Origin: Pseudoalteromonas rubra
Lineage (GTDB): Bacteria > Pseudomonadota > Gammaproteobacteria > Enterobacterales > Alteromonadaceae
Assembly: GCF_000967655.1 (NCBI RefSeq)
Contig: NZ_JXYA01000010.1
Span: 109,845-173,844, forward strand
Length of the DNA: 64,000 nt
Direction of reading: 5' to 3'
Positions 16,191-25,483 of this stretch are shown piece after piece. Numbering within the stretch: the first letter of the stretch is position 1; the number at the start of each line of letters is the position of its first letter. Below the pieces are notes generated by a model that did not search any database, was not told where the DNA came from, and saw nothing but the letters and a program-made list of their open reading frames with translations. Made by a program: the position numbers and the translations under genes.

Positions 16191-17524
16191 ACGGAGAACT
16201 CCTGACAACTGAGGTAATGCGCTAGCATCTCTCTTACAAAACCGGCTTGAGACTCAAAACCCAGTTCCTCAATAAGCTGTGGCGCGCTCACAAATTCACT
16301 CATACCCAAATGCGCTCGAAGCCAGCTAAATACGGCATCAATATCATCAACATCGCTGACCTCTGGCTCACTCAAACCTTTAGATTTTAGAGATTCCCAT
16401 TTGCTGCTACATAGCGTCATAAGCTCATTAAATTGGCCACAATACTTAGTTGCTTCAATAAGGCTGGCATCCATTTCCGTTCTATAGAATCGCGCTACTT
16501 GCCGTACTTTAGCCTCACGATGTGCTAAGGCTAAGCACTCTTGTTGAGAGAGACTTTTGTCTGACAGGAACTGCTTGACTGCCTGCGCGGTTGTTAACCC
16601 ATGCCGGTATCTGAACTGTTCAAAAGCTTGTTGGTCCGACATTTTCTGCAATGGCAGTTTTTCAAACACGACATTGACCAGCGCCCATATCAATGCAACT
16701 TGGCGCACATCATTGTTGGTAATTTTGATGTGGTCTAAGAGTCGCTTTTCTGTTACCTCATGACCACACAAAGGCTGAGCTTTTTTCGCGACACTTTCTA
16801 AGTGATGCCAAAAAACGGTCCGATTGAGCCGCACATTATTCACCGGGAGTTTTTCACTTGAGGTGATATAGTCATACGCTTTATGCAGCACCTCGCGGGC
16901 ATCAATTGCTTTCAAATCTGTATCGTTGTTATGTATAAAATCTTTAAAAGCATAAAGTTGCTCATTCTCCAAGCCCAGCTCTATCGCGTCTGCAAAGACA
17001 GATTCCCAATTTCGCAATGGATAATACTGAGATTTACACCGAGCAATAAGCTGTTTACCAAACTGCGCCTCTAGGACCTGCGCATCAATCGCCAAATCTA
17101 TACCATATCTGATACTGACCATTGCATCTGACACACATTGATAACCTGAGCTGGCATCCAAGTGCGATACAGCCACTTCATCGTCATCTTCAAGCACCCC
17201 AGTGGCATACTGTTGATAAATGGCGCCAACCCCTATCATCCCAAATGCCGCCAGTTCACATGCTCTGAGCGCCCCCATACTGCTGGCACCGAAAACAGTT
17301 ACACCCCTTTCTAGTGCATATAGTACTTCCTTGTGCCAAACGGCCGGCGTATGTTCAAAGTAACCATCGATCATTATGATCACCTCTGCACCCGCTTCAA
17401 CGCTATTAAACACATCCCCTATTTTGCATGGTGGTCGAACATCTACACGCCAGTTGGGCGCAGACGTGATTGTGGACACATGTTCAATTCCTAAGCTTGG
17501 GCCCACAAAAACCGTTGTTCTCAT
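16187..17524 (-). CDS. TfuA-like protein, YcaO thioamidation partner
   Basis: The first 200 of 445 residues form the TfuA domain: TVFVGPSLGIEHV, IIMIDGYFEHTPAVWHKEVL, then YALERGVTVFGASSMGALRA and FGMIGVGAIYQQYATG with acidic DDDEVAVSH. The C-terminal 240 residues are helical and not recognised; many TfuA proteins are shorter, so this is an extended form. TfuA acts with a YcaO enzyme to turn a backbone amide into a thioamide, as in methanogen McrA and in thioamitides and thioamidated thiopeptides. Known work suggests that TfuA helps deliver the sulfur. The gene overlaps its YcaO partner by four bases (ATGA). This is the key evidence that the product may contain a thioamide. Confidence 0.9.
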   Translation of the reverse strand: MRTTVFVGPSLGIEHVSTITSAPNWRVDVRPPCKIGDVFNSVEAGAEVIIMIDGYFEHTPAVWHKEVLYALERGVTVFGASSMGALRACELAAFGMIGVGAIYQQYATGVLEDDDEVAVSHLDASSGYQCVSDAMVSIRYGIDLAIDAQVLEAQFGKQLIARCKSQYYPLRNWESVFADAIELGLENEQLYAFKDFIHNNDTDLKAIDAREVLHKAYDYITSSEKLPVNNVRLNRTVFWHHLESVAKKAQPLCGHEVTEKRLLDHIKITNNDVRQVALIWALVNVVFEKLPLQKMSDQQAFEQFRYRHGLTTAQAVKQFLSDKSLSQQECLALAHREAKVRQVARFYRTEMDASLIEATKYCGQFNELMTLCSSKWESLKSKGLSEPEVSDVDDIDAVFSWLRAHLGMSEFVSAPQLIEELGFESQAGFVREMLAHYLSCQEFSV

Positions 17525-18783
17525 GCATCACCTCCGAGTCCAAATTTCAGCTTTGCTCGAGTATTAGCTCGATACAAGCCCGTCCGAATCGGCTCAAGTT
17601 TTGGAATCAATACCTTCACAACCGCTAAGTCAAACTGCGCTTTGCTGAGATTGGCGACAACAACCTGATCGATACCTCGTGCCTGCAGCAACTCACAAAC
17701 ACGTTTAATATCAGTGGCAAAGTTATCCGAAACCGAAGTGTCTTTAAATATGACCTGAATTTTTTCGAAACTCAGCTTATGCGCGTTTTCACGCCATCGT
17801 TTCACTGTTCTTTGTTGCTGTTGAATATCACTATGTGCCTCATAGTCGACGGGAAACATATCATCTCGACTACCGGAAATAAGTGTTACTCTTGACTGAA
17901 TTGCCTCGTTGATAGCCCTTTTCATAGCTATTTCAATGTCTAAGTGACAGCCATGACCCGATGCCGAAGGGACCGCTCGATTTAAAGCTGAACCGGGGTC
18001 ATCGATGAGCTGACATGTAAACGTAGGGATCCCGATATCACTGGTAACATGCCATAGCGCAGCAATAACACCATTGGCCTGCAAACGTTCCAACAAGCTT
18101 TGAACATCGGGATAAGGCACTTGGGAGAGTTCAATCATATCAAGCGCTTGCCGCTGCTCACCCGCAAGTTCCCACATCGTCAAGGCATCACGTTCTATGA
18201 CCTCATACATGCCATGCAATATCGCTTCTGCGATATGGTTACCAGAAGCCAACCCGTTGGTTCCCTTTAAAAAGCAGCTCTGATACTGTTCGGGTTCCAC
18301 AAAGTTATTGTGAATTAGCTCAAATGGAGCCCATACAGGTTCTTGCATAATTAGATCTTCAGATTGGTACCATAAAATAGGCTTGTCCACTTCAAATATT
18401 GCATCCGCTCTTATGGGCAAATGGTTTGGATTAACACAACGCTCCGTTAGTCGAAGATCTTCATATGACGCATACTTTAATGGGCCGTCAACCGCTTCTC
18501 CATGCCATGATTCAATTGCCTCCATCGCTGCCGATACCTTTGCTGCTATCGGTGTATCTCCCTTACCTTGCGCTGTGCTCAGTGATTTTGAGTTGGGTCG
18601 AATCGCGACATACGTTGGCAAACCTAAGCGGTCTAACCCGGTGACATTTGCAAGCCTAGTAATACCTACCTGTTGAAGTACAGGGGCGATTTTTTCATAG
18701 GTTTCTTCAGGGCTACATGTTCGATGAGTACCATCTACATAACCCTTACCCACTTCTAACGATTGTCCGAATATAGATAGCAT
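17521..18783 (-). CDS. YcaO-domain protein, thioamide-forming type
   Basis: The 420-residue YcaO enzyme shows the ATP-binding glutamates in the expected blocks: KVSAAMEAIESWHGE, AEAILHGMYEVIERDALTMW and IAMKRAINEAIQSRVTLI. The C-terminus (RANTRAKLKFGLGGDA) lacks the PxPxP tail that azoline-forming YcaOs need, and the next gene is TfuA; both point to thioamidation. The reaction phosphorylates the backbone amide oxygen and substitutes sulfur. It is distinct from the second YcaO of the locus (28499-29839), so two different YcaO chemistries are likely applied to one precursor. It starts two bases after the permease stop. Confidence 0.9.
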   Translation of the reverse strand: MLSIFGQSLEVGKGYVDGTHRTCSPEETYEKIAPVLQQVGITRLANVTGLDRLGLPTYVAIRPNSKSLSTAQGKGDTPIAAKVSAAMEAIESWHGEAVDGPLKYASYEDLRLTERCVNPNHLPIRADAIFEVDKPILWYQSEDLIMQEPVWAPFELIHNNFVEPEQYQSCFLKGTNGLASGNHIAEAILHGMYEVIERDALTMWELAGEQRQALDMIELSQVPYPDVQSLLERLQANGVIAALWHVTSDIGIPTFTCQLIDDPGSALNRAVPSASGHGCHLDIEIAMKRAINEAIQSRVTLISGSRDDMFPVDYEAHSDIQQQQRTVKRWRENAHKLSFEKIQVIFKDTSVSDNFATDIKRVCELLQARGIDQVVVANLSKAQFDLAVVKVLIPKLEPIRTGLYRANTRAKLKFGLGGDA

Positions 18784-18785
18784 AG

Positions 18786-19979
18786 TTAGACCCGATCTGA
18801 TAATGCACTTGATACTGTGGACCTTGCGTTATTGAGCGCAGGAGCAAGACCCCCTAAGAAGCTCGTACATACGGCCACTAGCAAAGCGAATAAAAAGACA
18901 CCTTCATCTAACTCAAAGTTAAACACCACCTGAGTAAAATTTTGAGAATAGAATAATGTTGATGCGGTGTGTCCATCGTAAATAACATACGCGACAGAAA
19001 ATCCAAGCAGCGCACCGAGCACGCCAATGACTATGGCTTCAATCAAAAGCGCATGTAACACCGCAGATTGTGACACTCCCAGTACGATAAAAGTCGCAAA
19101 CTCCTTACGTCTACTAGCAATTGCGGCATGACTTGAATTCATCGCAGCAAACATAGCTGCAACCGCCATCAATAAGCCAATCCCAAATGCCAGCACTTCA
19201 ACAAAAGTACTCATCTGCTTAGCTTGCCTCGCGTAGTAGTCAGCTTCTAGAAGCACTTTAACATCCACTAAAGCACTCTCATTTAAGTTCGTTTCAAGTG
19301 TTTTCAACTGGATGTCTGCTTTAGGTCTGGCGTAGATGATCTGCACAGCTTGACTATTTCCTTGTACCCCTTGCAAATAAACTCTATCAGCCCAAATCTC
19401 TGATTCTGACACACTCCCTTCAGATCCAAAGATACCGACAATCAGCCAATCCCTCGAATCAATGCTGATAGCATAACCAATTTGCAGATCAGGAAACCGC
19501 TGCGACAAATTTTGCCCAACGATCACTTCACGACGCCCCTGTGTTGGCAACCGCCCTTTCAATAAGTGCCATTCAGGTCTGAGCAAATACGAAGCTGATT
19601 CAACGCCACGCAGTGCGATATTGTTACTCTGACCTTGTTGCTCGAATGTCACTATTGAATAGGATTCCGAGGCACTTAAAGGTAGCCCCTCGGCACTTTT
19701 TTCGGCAAAGTCGTGTGTCTTAACTTGCAGTTGCGTTTCTATACTGAGATTACTTTCCAATTCTGATTGTGCACCTGATGACATTATCAAAATGTTCTCA
19801 GATGACCCATTCATATTCATTGAGGCTCGATACCCTGTTGCTATCGCCAAGATCGTCGCCATCGTTCCAACGACAGCCGCGATGCCAATGACAGCATTCA
19901 ATGTCGGCCACCAGCGATTACGTAAACTCTTGACAGAAAAAAGCAATAGTTGAACGACATGATGTATTTTTAAGCCCAT
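18786..19979 (-). CDS. MacB/FtsX-type ABC transporter permease
   Basis: The ATG at 19979 follows AAGGAA and lies five bases after the preceding stop, so the 397-residue form starting MGLKIHHVVQLLLFSVKSLR is preferred to a longer frame that overlaps the neighbour. It has one N-terminal membrane segment, a large periplasmic MacB-PCD-like domain (residues about 50-260) and three C-terminal membrane segments (VLAFGIGLLMAVAAMFAAMN, HALLIEAIVIGVLGALLGFS, VFLFALLVAVCTSFLGG). This is the FtsX topology of macrolide/lipoprotein-type exporters. It pairs with the next permease as a heterodimer and with the ATPase at 21144 and the HlyD adaptor. Confidence 0.9.
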   Translation of the reverse strand: MGLKIHHVVQLLLFSVKSLRNRWWPTLNAVIGIAAVVGTMATILAIATGYRASMNMNGSSENILIMSSGAQSELESNLSIETQLQVKTHDFAEKSAEGLPLSASESYSIVTFEQQGQSNNIALRGVESASYLLRPEWHLLKGRLPTQGRREVIVGQNLSQRFPDLQIGYAISIDSRDWLIVGIFGSEGSVSESEIWADRVYLQGVQGNSQAVQIIYARPKADIQLKTLETNLNESALVDVKVLLEADYYARQAKQMSTFVEVLAFGIGLLMAVAAMFAAMNSSHAAIASRRKEFATFIVLGVSQSAVLHALLIEAIVIGVLGALLGFSVAYVIYDGHTASTLFYSQNFTQVVFNFELDEGVFLFALLVAVCTSFLGGLAPALNNARSTVSSALSDRV

Positions 19980-19984
19980 ATTCA

Positions 19985-21142
19985 CTATTCCTTCATGGCT
20001 TGACCGATAGCACAACGAGATGCAGACGACGCAGGGAGCACACTTGTGATGATTGCAATGACAAGCATGAGTAAAGCTCCCCACGTGACGTCCATTGCAT
20101 TCATTGACATATAAGACAGCATTTGGTTTGTACTACCTGAAACGACGTGAATTATCATAAAAGCAAGCCCAAGACCCACTCCCCCAGATGCCAGGACCAA
20201 ACACGCACCTTCCAACACGACTAACTTAAATACCGCCGCGTTACTAAAACCAATCGCTTTGAGTACCCCGTATGAGTAATACTGCTGCCTTACCGACTGG
20301 GCCATGGCATTTGCAGTCACTAAAATAACAGTCCAAAAAACCAAGATAAGTGCAATACTTATCATCTGTCCAAAATTCCCCACTTGCTGTAAGAAACTCT
20401 GCGCGAACATTTTTTCTGTCGTTGTTTTAGTTGGAGCCGGACGATTTTTAAAGTGCTCATCTAGCCTGGTTGCATATTGTTCCGCTTCTTTGGCATCCGC
20501 AATTCTTACCGCATACCAACCCACTGTGCCTTGGCGTGAATTTCTTGCCCTGTCAAAGTATTCGTAGTTGATTATCAACGAGTTTGTATTTGCGTCTTTT
20601 CCAACTCCGTCATATATTGCCGATATTGTAAAAGTCCAAACTCTACTACCATCATTTCGTTGGTAAAAATTAGAAAATAACGGAATAATATCTCCCTGCG
20701 ACCAATTAAATCGCTCAGCGAGTTGGCGACCGACTGCTACACCAGTCGGGTTGTTGAGCCAGTTCTGATAAGCCTGTTTGTCAACAAACTCGACTTCATC
20801 AACCATCTCATTAAATCGTTCTGGATCTGTGGCCAATGCAGCTATCCCCTGTTCGGGTGTTTGATAAAAAGCCCCAAATAAAGTGAAATGACCAACAAGC
20901 AAAGTACCGGAAATTTCTTCTATCTCGCTTTGATATGCTACAGGTAAAGGACGCATAATTGAGGTTTTATTAGTCACCACAAGCCTATCTGCATCAGCAA
21001 ATATCACTCGTGAACTAAACACCCGATCAAGTGGCAACAGTAAGCCAAATAATACGAATGCCACAACGATTGAGCCTGAGGTGTATAGCAATCGGACTTT
21101 GTTTCCCCAAAGACTATTTAACAATATATTGAAGTAGGCCAT
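19985..21142 (-). CDS. MacB/FtsX-type ABC transporter permease (second subunit)
   Basis: The ATG at 21142 follows the ATPase stop by one base (TGATATG), giving 385 residues starting MAYFNILLNSLWGNKVRLL. The topology is the same as its partner: one N-terminal span, a periplasmic domain and three C-terminal spans (ISIALILVFWTVILVTANAM, LVVLEGACLVLASGGVGLGL, VTWGALLMLVIAIITSVLP). Heterodimeric FtsX permeases with a LolD-like ATPase export peptides or confer immunity in many bacteriocin loci. Together with HlyD it should form a tripartite pump for the modified peptide. Confidence 0.9.
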   Translation of the reverse strand: MAYFNILLNSLWGNKVRLLYTSGSIVVAFVLFGLLLPLDRVFSSRVIFADADRLVVTNKTSIMRPLPVAYQSEIEEISGTLLVGHFTLFGAFYQTPEQGIAALATDPERFNEMVDEVEFVDKQAYQNWLNNPTGVAVGRQLAERFNWSQGDIIPLFSNFYQRNDGSRVWTFTISAIYDGVGKDANTNSLIINYEYFDRARNSRQGTVGWYAVRIADAKEAEQYATRLDEHFKNRPAPTKTTTEKMFAQSFLQQVGNFGQMISIALILVFWTVILVTANAMAQSVRQQYYSYGVLKAIGFSNAAVFKLVVLEGACLVLASGGVGLGLAFMIIHVVSGSTNQMLSYMSMNAMDVTWGALLMLVIAIITSVLPASSASRCAIGQAMKE

Positions 21143-21143
21143 A

Positions 21144-21884
21144 TCAATTAAAATCTGGTTTATTGAAGGTGATCGTACGATGTGCAATTTCAGCACAACT
21201 TGCATCGTGGGTAGCCATAACGATGGTTTTTCCATATTCCTTGTTCAACATAGAAAGTATCGCCATCACTTTATTTGCATTTTCTCTATCAAGATCACCG
21301 GTCGGTTCATCACATAGCAACAACTGTGGGTCCGTTACTATTGCACGTGCTATCGCAACTCTTTGCTGTTGCCCACCAGATAATTCATTTGGCTTGTGAT
21401 TCGCCCGCTGCGCAAGATCCACAAGTGCCAAAGCATTGTCTACACGCCTTTTGATTTGCGAACTGGAGAGCTTTTGCAAACGTAAAGGGAGTGCAATATT
21501 ATCCCAAGCAGACAAAACAGGGATTAAATTGTAAAACTGAAAAATAAATGACACTGTATGGTTGCGCCAATACGCCAACTCGCTTTGCGACTTTTTAGTA
21601 ATATTTTGTCCGTCAACGACTATTGACCCAGCCGAGGGCCTGTCAATACTGCCAATCAAGTTAAGTAAGGTACTTTTTCCTGAGCCGGATGCTCCCATCA
21701 GTGCTAAAAACTCTCCCTGATAAATTGTAAGGTCCAAATTTCTCAGCACAGGCACTGTCAATTTACCTTTTTTGTAGTCCTTACTAACAGCTACAAGGTT
21801 AACCATTTCTTGGCTTAAAGGTGACTCAGCTCCGAGCTCTGTTGGCACGTCAATATCGTTCGCTATTGCTTGACCTTTATACAT
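21144..21884 (-). CDS. LolD/MacB-type ABC transporter ATP-binding protein
   Basis: I choose the ATG at 21884, which overlaps the LanB stop by eight bases and has AAAAGGGA upstream; a longer start at 21905 is possible. The 246 residues contain Walker A GASGSGKSTLLNLIG, the Q loop in FIFQFYNLIPVLSAWDNI, signature LSGGQQQRVAIARAI, Walker B LLLCDEPTGDLD and the H-loop MATHD. NLIPVLSAWDN and EPTGDLD are hallmarks of the LolD/MacB/FtsE group that serve FtsX-type permeases, which are the next two genes. It powers the exporter or immunity pump. Confidence 0.93.
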   Translation of the reverse strand: MYKGQAIANDIDVPTELGAESPLSQEMVNLVAVSKDYKKGKLTVPVLRNLDLTIYQGEFLALMGASGSGKSTLLNLIGSIDRPSAGSIVVDGQNITKKSQSELAYWRNHTVSFIFQFYNLIPVLSAWDNIALPLRLQKLSSSQIKRRVDNALALVDLAQRANHKPNELSGGQQQRVAIARAIVTDPQLLLCDEPTGDLDRENANKVMAILSMLNKEYGKTIVMATHDASCAEIAHRTITFNKPDFN

Positions 21885-24441
21885 TTCCCTTTTCCTTCTG
21901 CTCAAAGTCAGTGGTATTCAAAATCATTTCCAATTGAAGCTCTGACACGTGTTGTTCACCATCGACTTCCAGCCATAACTCCTCATCATTTGGAAACGGC
22001 TCCGTAAATGACAACCAATCTGATTTTTCTACTAAACGAGTCAACATGTTCAGCCAAAAAGGGCATCCCAAGTCGATCCAAATCGGTTTCCGAGACGGGT
22101 CCAATGCGTCAGATGGCACCAAGCCTGTGCGCTCTGGTGGCACATACCGCTGCGCAAAAACGTAACGAGGCAAACGCAATCTCTCTCTGTCTTTTTTGAC
22201 ATTTAAGATGCGTTCAAACAGGCTATCCTGAGCAAACCAATGCTCCTTAATATAATCAGCTGATATCCACCAAGTCGCTCTTCTCAAAACCAAGTCTCCT
22301 TGTTCCATTCTTGGTTCATAGTGAGTCGCTTGCTCTTTATCCAGCGTTGGTGGTCTAAAGTCCGGTCTATGTAACAAATAGGGCTGAGTCAAAATAGAAA
22401 GGGCATAACGGATCCCCCAAATCGGTGATGGGTATGTTGCGCCCAAGTACACTAAATTTATGCGTTTTTTGGTATTATCAAATAACTGTAAAGCTTGCGT
22501 TTGTTCATCATACGACATGCTAATATCAGCCACATCTATGATTTGTTCAGCTGGTAACTGTAATGACTCACCTGGCCATTGCAGTACCCGTTCAGTTAAA
22601 CGGGCGTGCGCCTGTAGATCATTGCAATGACCACTAAGTACGCAATCTACAGGCTCGCCATCTGGGTTGAGCGTATCGAGCCAATCGCGAAGCTTCGAAG
22701 TGAGTTCAACTTGACCGGCATGGTTGCCTGCAGTGAACCGCGCTGCCAACCAGCCTGCGCCCTCAAAGACTCTATTTACAATAAGTTTTGCCTGGTTAGT
22801 TTGCTTACATTTAGCGACTTGTATTTGCGCTGTCACGGGCAGCCTGGCATGAGGCAAAGGCTTGCGAGCTTCCGGCACCTCAAACTTATTCCCAAACTCA
22901 GGAATATCTATTAATTTATCACCAACAGCTAACAAAAACCCGACTACATCATGACACACCCCATCAACGCCAAAGCGCTCGATAAAATGCTTACACATTC
23001 GGTCATAGTATGGCGACACTATTATCTGTTCTTTTAGAAACTGGTTTAGATCGGCTAATCCGCTTAGCAAGTTACTGCCTAACGTACCTTTCACTCCATC
23101 GAACCAACAATCTTCCAGTACTAAGTTTTGTAAACGGTCTAGTTCGTGATTTGGACTGATCTCAACCAGCAACGCCTGATCAAGCTCGGAAATTGTTTCA
23201 AATATTGTTAGGCGCTCTTTTGCACTAGCAACTTTCAATCGCGACAACTGCTCTATCAGCGCCTCTAGAGCCGGCACAGCTTTTCCGTAATTCGCCTGTG
23301 TTGATGAAGACCAATGACTTAAAAGATGTTTAAGCGGCTCTAAAGTATAGGCATCAATGATGTGCTGCACTTGCAATATGTCTCGTTCAAATAGTTTTTG
23401 AAGCAAGTCTTTAGCTGCCTTTTCTTCAATACCAACCTGCACAAATGCCTGGAGCCAGCCATCGAATGTGTCTTCTTGAGCATGCTCTTTCAACACAGAT
23501 ACAACTTGCCCATTTAACCTAAACTGAGCAAGCCTTTGCTCTAACCACGGCCGACCCAACAACACAACTTCTCTGTCACACAGTGATTGCATACGCCCAC
23601 CTATGCTGTCTTGCAAAGTGGGATTTACCCTCAAGGTTAGGTAGTGATTGGCCAAGTTATTAACAATATCGGTGCGAAAATAACGTGCTACAGCACCTCG
23701 GTTATACGTGATGTGGCTGTCAAATTTGCGCTTTTCTCCGTAAATTGGTGTCCCCTCTACAGTTAAATCTATGGGAAGTGTCGCCAACGCCATAAAGCTA
23801 GAGAAAGGGCTTGTTTTTGCAGCTGAACGGTTTAAATATCCCAGCAAAGAACGCTCTAAATTATTTGGCCGGGACGTTTTGGGGAGTTTCTTCTCACTAA
23901 GCGCTTCTCTCGCCACACCACTACTTGCGAAAGCTAGAGCACGATTAAACTCTTTATATTTTAAGGCCTCGCGAAGAGCCGGCCGTACACTTGTTTGGAG
24001 TTGTGATTGCAACTGCCGCTCATATTCTGGAATGAGCTTAACTTCCATTTGTGCATCGAACCACCCCTGCAGCTTGGCCCAAATATTTGCACCTAACAAC
24101 GTACTCAGTGATTCGACCTGCTCGCGTTTCACTTTTGTAGTGCGTTGGTTGTGTATATCCCGGCGCAAATTAATGACGGTTCTGCGCATTACCTTTTCAT
24201 CTTCTGGAATAGTAGAAACTAGTTCATGCAATTTATCCGACAGTATCTTCGCTTCTACTTCCATTGTCTTCTGTGCACTGAGTACACGGTCTAACTGAGT
24301 CTCTAGACCAGATATCTGTAGCTTTTTAAGCGCACAAAAAGGAATGGTTGCCATTCTTAGCAAAGCAAACTCAGCCACATCAATCCCCGCCAAGTCCTGA
24401 TGGGAAGTATGTAGTTTCTCAATATTTATATTTTGATTCAT
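21877..24441 (-). CDS. LanB-type dehydratase, glutamylation (N-terminal) subunit
   Basis: The ATG at 24441 has GGTGGAG upstream and sits seven bases after the M50 stop; the product is 854 residues. Features of the lantibiotic dehydratase N-terminal domain are visible: VAEFALLRMATIPFCALKKL at the start, LGYLNRSAAKTSPFSSFMAL (the typical K-SPFS motif), and a C-terminal region RERLRLPRYVFAQRYVPPER with PIWIDLGCPFWLNML. It transfers glutamate from Glu-tRNA to Ser/Thr side chains. It has no elimination domain; that is a separate gene at 29841. Such split LanB pairs are typical of thiopeptide and goadsporin systems. An ABC exporter follows and an M50 peptidase precedes. Confidence 0.9.
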   Translation of the reverse strand: MNQNINIEKLHTSHQDLAGIDVAEFALLRMATIPFCALKKLQISGLETQLDRVLSAQKTMEVEAKILSDKLHELVSTIPEDEKVMRRTVINLRRDIHNQRTTKVKREQVESLSTLLGANIWAKLQGWFDAQMEVKLIPEYERQLQSQLQTSVRPALREALKYKEFNRALAFASSGVAREALSEKKLPKTSRPNNLERSLLGYLNRSAAKTSPFSSFMALATLPIDLTVEGTPIYGEKRKFDSHITYNRGAVARYFRTDIVNNLANHYLTLRVNPTLQDSIGGRMQSLCDREVVLLGRPWLEQRLAQFRLNGQVVSVLKEHAQEDTFDGWLQAFVQVGIEEKAAKDLLQKLFERDILQVQHIIDAYTLEPLKHLLSHWSSSTQANYGKAVPALEALIEQLSRLKVASAKERLTIFETISELDQALLVEISPNHELDRLQNLVLEDCWFDGVKGTLGSNLLSGLADLNQFLKEQIIVSPYYDRMCKHFIERFGVDGVCHDVVGFLLAVGDKLIDIPEFGNKFEVPEARKPLPHARLPVTAQIQVAKCKQTNQAKLIVNRVFEGAGWLAARFTAGNHAGQVELTSKLRDWLDTLNPDGEPVDCVLSGHCNDLQAHARLTERVLQWPGESLQLPAEQIIDVADISMSYDEQTQALQLFDNTKKRINLVYLGATYPSPIWGIRYALSILTQPYLLHRPDFRPPTLDKEQATHYEPRMEQGDLVLRRATWWISADYIKEHWFAQDSLFERILNVKKDRERLRLPRYVFAQRYVPPERTGLVPSDALDPSRKPIWIDLGCPFWLNMLTRLVEKSDWLSFTEPFPNDEELWLEVDGEQHVSELQLEMILNTTDFEQKEKGNV

Positions 24442-24448
24442 AGCGTCG

Positions 24449-25483
24449 TTAGCTCCACCAAAGATACAAGAGGAAGACTGCAAGCTGTAAATGCATAGAG
24501 GCGATTACACGATAAGCTGCCACCGTTTTATGTGCTGACAAGGTTGCGCGTTTAAATGACAATGCTGATACACGCGCCAACTCATCATCAAAGAGCGCCT
24601 CGAGCATATGTGACCCATCACTCGGGGTTATCGGGTTTGTATCAAAGTAAACAAACATCAAAGAGATAAAAAACAAGGTCACGAAAATGTCTTGGACGAC
24701 TGGATCCTGAGGGCCCCACAAAATCATGGCGCCGCTAAAGCCGACAGCCAAAAAGTCAATAATGGGGCCTGCGGCTGGGATCCAAAATCGCGAGATCTTA
24801 CTTTTTAGCTGGTAAATTTCAGGTGTTTCTATGTAGGGACCGGGTACAAAACCATTGTGTACCACAACACCGAGATAGCCGGCTTTGATACCAGCCAGAC
24901 GTGTAGCAATGGCGTGGCTAAATTCATGAAGCGGCACAACGAGCAGTACAAAAATGGCTACCCCCGCGATATGAAACCTATCCACCAATGAAGTCATTGC
25001 TGGGAGCTGTCCTGTCACAATCATCCACAACAAAACCAAACAAGATAGACCAAGCAAAGCGGCCAACATAAACCACGAAAATACGCGAGGTACTGATTTT
25101 ATCCCCTCGGCTATCAATTTTGCTCCAGGGTCTAGGTCCAATAAACGTATTTTTGGTGAGTTGATATTGACCCGACTTTTCTTTTCACTATTTTCTAAAA
25201 GCCCGGCATTGCTCAATTGAGTTAAAAACACATGCAGCTTTGCATCAATGTCTCTGGCTGTAGGATGTAACTTACGCAAGTGCTCCGACAGCTCCGAAAA
25301 GTTGGCACCTCGATACAAAATGGGTAACAACTGTTTCGCTACCGCACTTACCCGTACCGATGCCCCTTTATCGGTTGACACCAACACCATCACTTTTTCC
25401 CGTTCAACACATGCCACCGAAGGTTTGAATCGGTAATGATTCTGTGCCCGTTCGTCCTTTAGTATTGCTGATGCTTCAGTCAT
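24449..25483 (-). CDS. RRE-like domain fused to M50 membrane metallopeptidase
   Basis: The start at 25483 overlaps the SagB-fusion stop by eight bases; 25489 is also possible. Of 344 residues, the first 100 or so look like a PqqD-type winged-helix peptide-recognition domain (QLLPILYRGANFSELSEHLR, then LTQLSNAGLL). The remainder is a polytopic site-2-protease-like M50 peptidase: zinc motif HEFSH in LHEFSHAIATRLAG, and the third ligand region NPITPSDGSHML. About five membrane spans are seen. Peptidases with this combination occur in RiPP clusters. It may remove the leader peptide at the membrane or act as a maturation partner. No other protease is encoded in the cluster, so it is the best leader-peptidase candidate. 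Confidence 0.85.
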   Translation of the reverse strand: MTEASAILKDERAQNHYRFKPSVACVEREKVMVLVSTDKGASVRVSAVAKQLLPILYRGANFSELSEHLRKLHPTARDIDAKLHVFLTQLSNAGLLENSEKKSRVNINSPKIRLLDLDPGAKLIAEGIKSVPRVFSWFMLAALLGLSCLVLLWMIVTGQLPAMTSLVDRFHIAGVAIFVLLVVPLHEFSHAIATRLAGIKAGYLGVVVHNGFVPGPYIETPEIYQLKSKISRFWIPAAGPIIDFLAVGFSGAMILWGPQDPVVQDIFVTLFFISLMFVYFDTNPITPSDGSHMLEALFDDELARVSALSFKRATLSAHKTVAAYRVIASMHLQLAVFLLYLWWS

